Below, piece by piece: positions 6,093 through 8,994 of a DNA stretch of 8,994 nucleotides. The stretch lies in the NCBI GenBank assembly GCA_946539175.1, contig CAMNHH010000094.1:1-8994 (forward strand), given 5' to 3'. Every line of letters starts with the position of its first letter. Positions within the stretch are counted from its first letter, which is position 1. Source of the stretch: an uncultured Clostridia bacterium (GTDB taxonomy: Bacteria > Bacillota > Clostridia > Oscillospirales > Oscillospiraceae). Made by a program: the position numbers and the translations under genes. Below the pieces are notes generated by a model. The model ran no database searches, had not been told where the DNA came from, and saw only the letters and a list, made by a program, of their open reading frames with translations.

Positions 6093-7505
6093 TTAGATGG
6101 CTTCGATGGTGTAGGTGGCGACGTTCTCTTCCTTGGCCTTGCGCTTCTCAAAGAACTCCTTGGCCTGCTTGGGGTAGCAGATGTAGCTCATGATGTCCTC
6201 TTCGGACCGGGCCAGCTCGCCCAGCTCTTCCTTGGCCTTGGCAAAGTCGGCGCCGGTGCGCTTGGCGTCCTCAATGCGGCAGTCCACAGGCTGGTTGCCG
6301 GCGCCCAGGATCTTGTCCTGCAGCTCCTGGCTCACGGGAGCGGGGGCAATGCCGTATTCGCCCTTGAAGTAGTTCTTCACCTCGTTGGAGATGTTCTTGT
6401 AGCGCTCGCCCACCAGCACGTTGGTGACGGCCTGGTTGCCCACCATCTGGGACAGGGGGGTGACCAGCGGAGGATAGCCCAGATCCTTGCGGACCTCGGG
6501 AATCTCCGCCAGGGCGGCGTCGAACTTGTCCATAGCGCCCATGTCGGTCAGGTTGGCGATCATGTTGGAGAGCATGCCGCCGGGGACCTTGTAGACCAGG
6601 GCCTGGGCGTCGGTGCCCATGGACTTGGGGGACAGGGTGCCCTTGTCGATGTACTTCTGCTTGATGGGCTTGAAGTAGTCGTTGACCTGATTGATGACCT
6701 TCTCATTCAGACCGCAGTCGATGCCGTACTGGCTCAGAGCGTAGTACATGGACTCGGTGGCGGGCTGAGAGGTGCCGTTGGAGAAGCAGGAGGTGGCGCA
6801 GTCGATCACGTCCACGCCGGACTCGATGGCCTTGGTGATGGTCATATAGGCCATGCCGGTGGTGCAGTGGGTGTGCAGGATCACGGGCACGTCGGGCAGG
6901 GCGGCCTTGATGCCCTTGATCAGGTGCTCGGCCTCAAAGGGGCTCATGGTGCCGGCCATGTCCTTCAGGCACACGGTCTCAAAGCCCATCGCCACCAGCT
7001 TCTTGCACATTTCCACGTACTTGTCCACGGTGTGAACGGGGCTCTGGGTGTAGGAGATGCAGCCGGAGGCGATGACGTGCCGGTTGTACTTCTTGGAGTA
7101 GGTCTTCACGGCCTTCAGGGCGGTCTCGATGTTGCGGAAGTCGTTCAGCGCGTCGAAGATGCGGATGATGTCGATTCCGTTCTTGATGGCCAGCTCCACG
7201 AACTTCTCCACCACGTCGTCGTGGTAGTGCTTGTAGCCCAGCAGATTCTGGCCACGCAGCAGCATCTGCAGCTTGGTGTTGGGCATGTGCTTGCGGATGT
7301 TCCGCAGCCGCTCCCAGGGATCCTCGCCCAGATAGCGCAGGCAGGAGTCGAAGGTGGCGCCGCCCCAGCATTCCACAGAATAGTACCCGGCCTTGTCCAT
7401 GGTCTCGAGGATGTCCTCGAAATCGGCGTAGGGCAGGCGGGTGGCCATCAGCGACTGGTTGGCGTCACGAAGGACAGTTTCGGTGATGCGTACTTTTTTA
7501 CCCAT
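6093..7505 (-). CDS. oadA: Oxaloacetate decarboxylase subunit alpha (carboxyltransferase, no biotin domain)
   Basis: A 470-residue cytoplasmic carboxyltransferase that moves the carboxyl group of oxaloacetate to biotin, releasing pyruvate. The N-terminal TIM barrel (HMGL/PYC type) has RDANQSLMATR with metal ligand D14, VCLKDMAGT with K181 (the carbamylated lysine in this family), and ILHTHCTTGMAY with metal ligands H211 and H213. The C-terminal half is the PYC/OadA conserved domain and ends at YTIEAI without an EAMKM biotin site, which is supplied by a separate gene. I chose ATG 7505 (MGKKVRITETVLRD) because homology begins there and SD GGAGGA lies 7 bases upstream. The open frame runs 62 codons further to 7691, but through the promoter. 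It is the first gene of oadA-oadG-bcc-oadB. Pyruvate carboxylase is excluded by the absence of an ATP-grasp domain. Confidence 0.95.
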   Translation of the reverse strand: MGKKVRITETVLRDANQSLMATRLPYADFEDILETMDKAGYYSVECWGGATFDSCLRYLGEDPWERLRNIRKHMPNTKLQMLLRGQNLLGYKHYHDDVVEKFVELAIKNGIDIIRIFDALNDFRNIETALKAVKTYSKKYNRHVIASGCISYTQSPVHTVDKYVEMCKKLVAMGFETVCLKDMAGTMSPFEAEHLIKGIKAALPDVPVILHTHCTTGMAYMTITKAIESGVDVIDCATSCFSNGTSQPATESMYYALSQYGIDCGLNEKVINQVNDYFKPIKQKYIDKGTLSPKSMGTDAQALVYKVPGGMLSNMIANLTDMGAMDKFDAALAEIPEVRKDLGYPPLVTPLSQMVGNQAVTNVLVGERYKNISNEVKNYFKGEYGIAPAPVSQELQDKILGAGNQPVDCRIEDAKRTGADFAKAKEELGELARSEEDIMSYICYPKQAKEFFEKRKAKEENVATYTIEAI

Positions 7506-7508
7506 TGA

Positions 7509-7524
7509 TATATCCTCCGATATA
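7509..7524 (-). promoter_or_regulatory. Inverted repeat enclosing the oadA ribosome binding site
   Basis: On the minus strand TATATC-GGAG-GATATA is a perfect 6-bp inverted repeat with a 4-base loop. The GGAG core of the Shine-Dalgarno (GGAGGA) is the loop and the last two SD bases enter the stem. It lies 4 bases upstream of the oadA ATG. The stem is AT-rich and weak, so any effect on initiation would be modest or temperature/ligand dependent. Function is inferred. Confidence 0.5.
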
Positions 7525-7531
7525 CGTTTTA

Positions 7532-7563
7532 GGAAGGCCGGACCGGAGTGAGAAACTCCTTCC
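7532..7563 (-). promoter_or_regulatory. Predicted hairpin in the oadA 5' leader
   Basis: Within the roughly 75-base leader predicted for oadA, GGAGT (7545-7549) and ACTCC (7555-7559) pair around a 5-base loop. GGAA (7532-7535) and TTCC (7560-7563) can extend the stem across a one-sided internal loop, GGCCGGACC. It has no U-tract, so it is not a simple terminator. I recognise no known riboswitch or T-box motif. Confidence 0.4.
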
Positions 7564-7586
7564 AGCTCCAAATTCTTCCACGTAAC

Positions 7587-7595
7587 ATTATAGCA
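7587..7595 (-). promoter_or_regulatory. Extended -10 promoter of the oad operon
   Basis: On the minus strand TGCTATAAT (complement of 7587-7595) is a perfect -10 with the extended TGN element. The -35 at 17-base spacing (TAGCAA, complement of 7610-7615) is poor, which is common for extended -10 promoters. The expected start is near 7580, leaving a leader of about 75 bases before the oadA ATG. Confidence 0.68.
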
Positions 7596-7664
7596 CAAGC
7601 CCCCCGAAATTGCTACTGTTATTTTCATCAAAAATCCACATTTTTCTTCCCGCACAATTAGCCT

Positions 7665-7680
7665 ATTTTCCTGCGAAAAT
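7665..7680. repeat. Palindrome ATTTTC-CTGC-GAAAAT upstream of the pckA -35
   Basis: A perfect 6-bp inverted repeat with a 4-base spacer ends 5 bases before the pckA -35. Its size and position suit an operator for a dimeric regulator. The arms resemble CodY half-sites, but the spacing is wrong for that box. The regulator is unknown. Confidence 0.45.
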
Positions 7681-7685
7681 ACGGC

Positions 7686-7714
7686 TTGCAAAAAGTCTGC
7701 CGGAGATATATAAT
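7686..7714 (+). promoter_or_regulatory. Sigma-A-type promoter of pckA
   Basis: A -35 TTGCAA (7686-7691), a 17-base spacer and a perfect -10 TATAAT (7709-7714). The start is expected near 7721, giving a leader of about 40 bases with ribosome binding site AAAGGAAGG (7744-7752) 8 bases before the ATG. Confidence 0.8.
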
Positions 7715-7723
7715 AAAAAAACA

Positions 7724-7738
7724 GGATAACTGATATCC
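7724..7738. repeat. Inverted repeat GGATA-ACTGA-TATCC at the pckA transcription start
   Basis: A perfect 5-bp inverted repeat with a 5-base spacer begins about 10 bases after the -10, so it lies at the very start of the predicted pckA transcript. It could be a roadblock operator or a short 5' hairpin. The short arms make chance occurrence possible. Confidence 0.35.
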
Positions 7739-7760
7739 GAATGAAAGGAAGGCAGCAAAT

Positions 7761-8994
<1,234 letters not shown>

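Noticed and set aside
5652..7508. 618-codon open frame on the plus strand opposite oadA, oadG and part of the carrier gene
   Set aside because: The product is a Gly/His/Val-rich low-complexity sequence with no recognisable domain. It mirrors the third-position GC bias of well-supported genes on the other strand.
7621..7680. CodY-like boxes (ATTTTCATCAAAAAT and ATTTTC-N4-GAAAAT)
   Set aside because: The CodY consensus has a single base between the arms. Here the spacers are 3 and 4 bases, so I report only an unassigned palindrome.
7506..7691. 62-codon N-terminal extension of oadA
   Set aside because: The extra residues have no OadA homology and would be encoded by the predicted promoter and leader. 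A good SD supports the start at 7505.
7506..7760. Catabolite (cre) or Rex site in the oad/pckA control region
   Set aside because: I found no stretch matching TGNNANCGNTNNCA or TTGTGAA-N4-TTCACAA well enough to claim.

Overview
The window looks like chromosome from a GC-rich, strictly anaerobic member of the Bacillota (Clostridia), most like an Oscillospiraceae-type gut bacterium. The evidence is an oxygen-sensitive class III ribonucleotide reductase, a membrane Na+-pumping decarboxylase, an ATP-type PEP carboxykinase, strong AGGAGG-like ribosome binding sites and TTGNNN/TATAAT promoters in otherwise GC-rich DNA. The assignment is inferred from gene content; no RNA gene or taxonomic marker is present. 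Both ends cut through genes.

Left block (1-1376): the 3' part of nrdD on the plus strand, carrying a C-terminal redoxin domain on an Ala/Pro-rich linker. It ends at a strong hairpin shared with the convergent neighbour.

Second block (1377-3291, minus): a compact three-gene operon in the order MBL-fold hydrolase, Cof-type HAD phosphatase, DUF3783 protein. Both junctions are ATGA start/stop overlaps. A well-formed promoter lies in the intergenic gap at 3292-3419, which also holds the promoter of a divergent six-TM membrane protein (3420-3995, plus). That gene ends at a second hairpin terminator (4009-4046) shared with the next convergent operon.

Third block (4057-7505, minus): a four-gene operon for a biotin-dependent Na+-translocating decarboxylase, read oadA (carboxyltransferase), oadG (small membrane subunit), biotin carrier, oadB (Na+ channel/decarboxylase). 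The alpha chain is of the pyruvate/oxaloacetate type, so oxaloacetate is the likely substrate. Divergent from it, across a 255-bp control region, is pckA (7761 to the right end, plus).

Together oadABG/bcc and pckA form an oxaloacetate node. PckA interconverts oxaloacetate and PEP with ATP/ADP. The Oad complex turns oxaloacetate into pyruvate and CO2 while exporting Na+. The shared control region holds one promoter per direction, several inverted repeats, and a small inverted repeat that puts the oadA Shine-Dalgarno in its loop. I found no mobile element, CRISPR array, tRNA or rRNA. Most of the window is ordinary core metabolism. The points most worth a second look are the NrdD-redoxin fusion, the oad/pckA control region with the oadA leader, and the inverted repeat inside the promoter of the membrane-protein gene.
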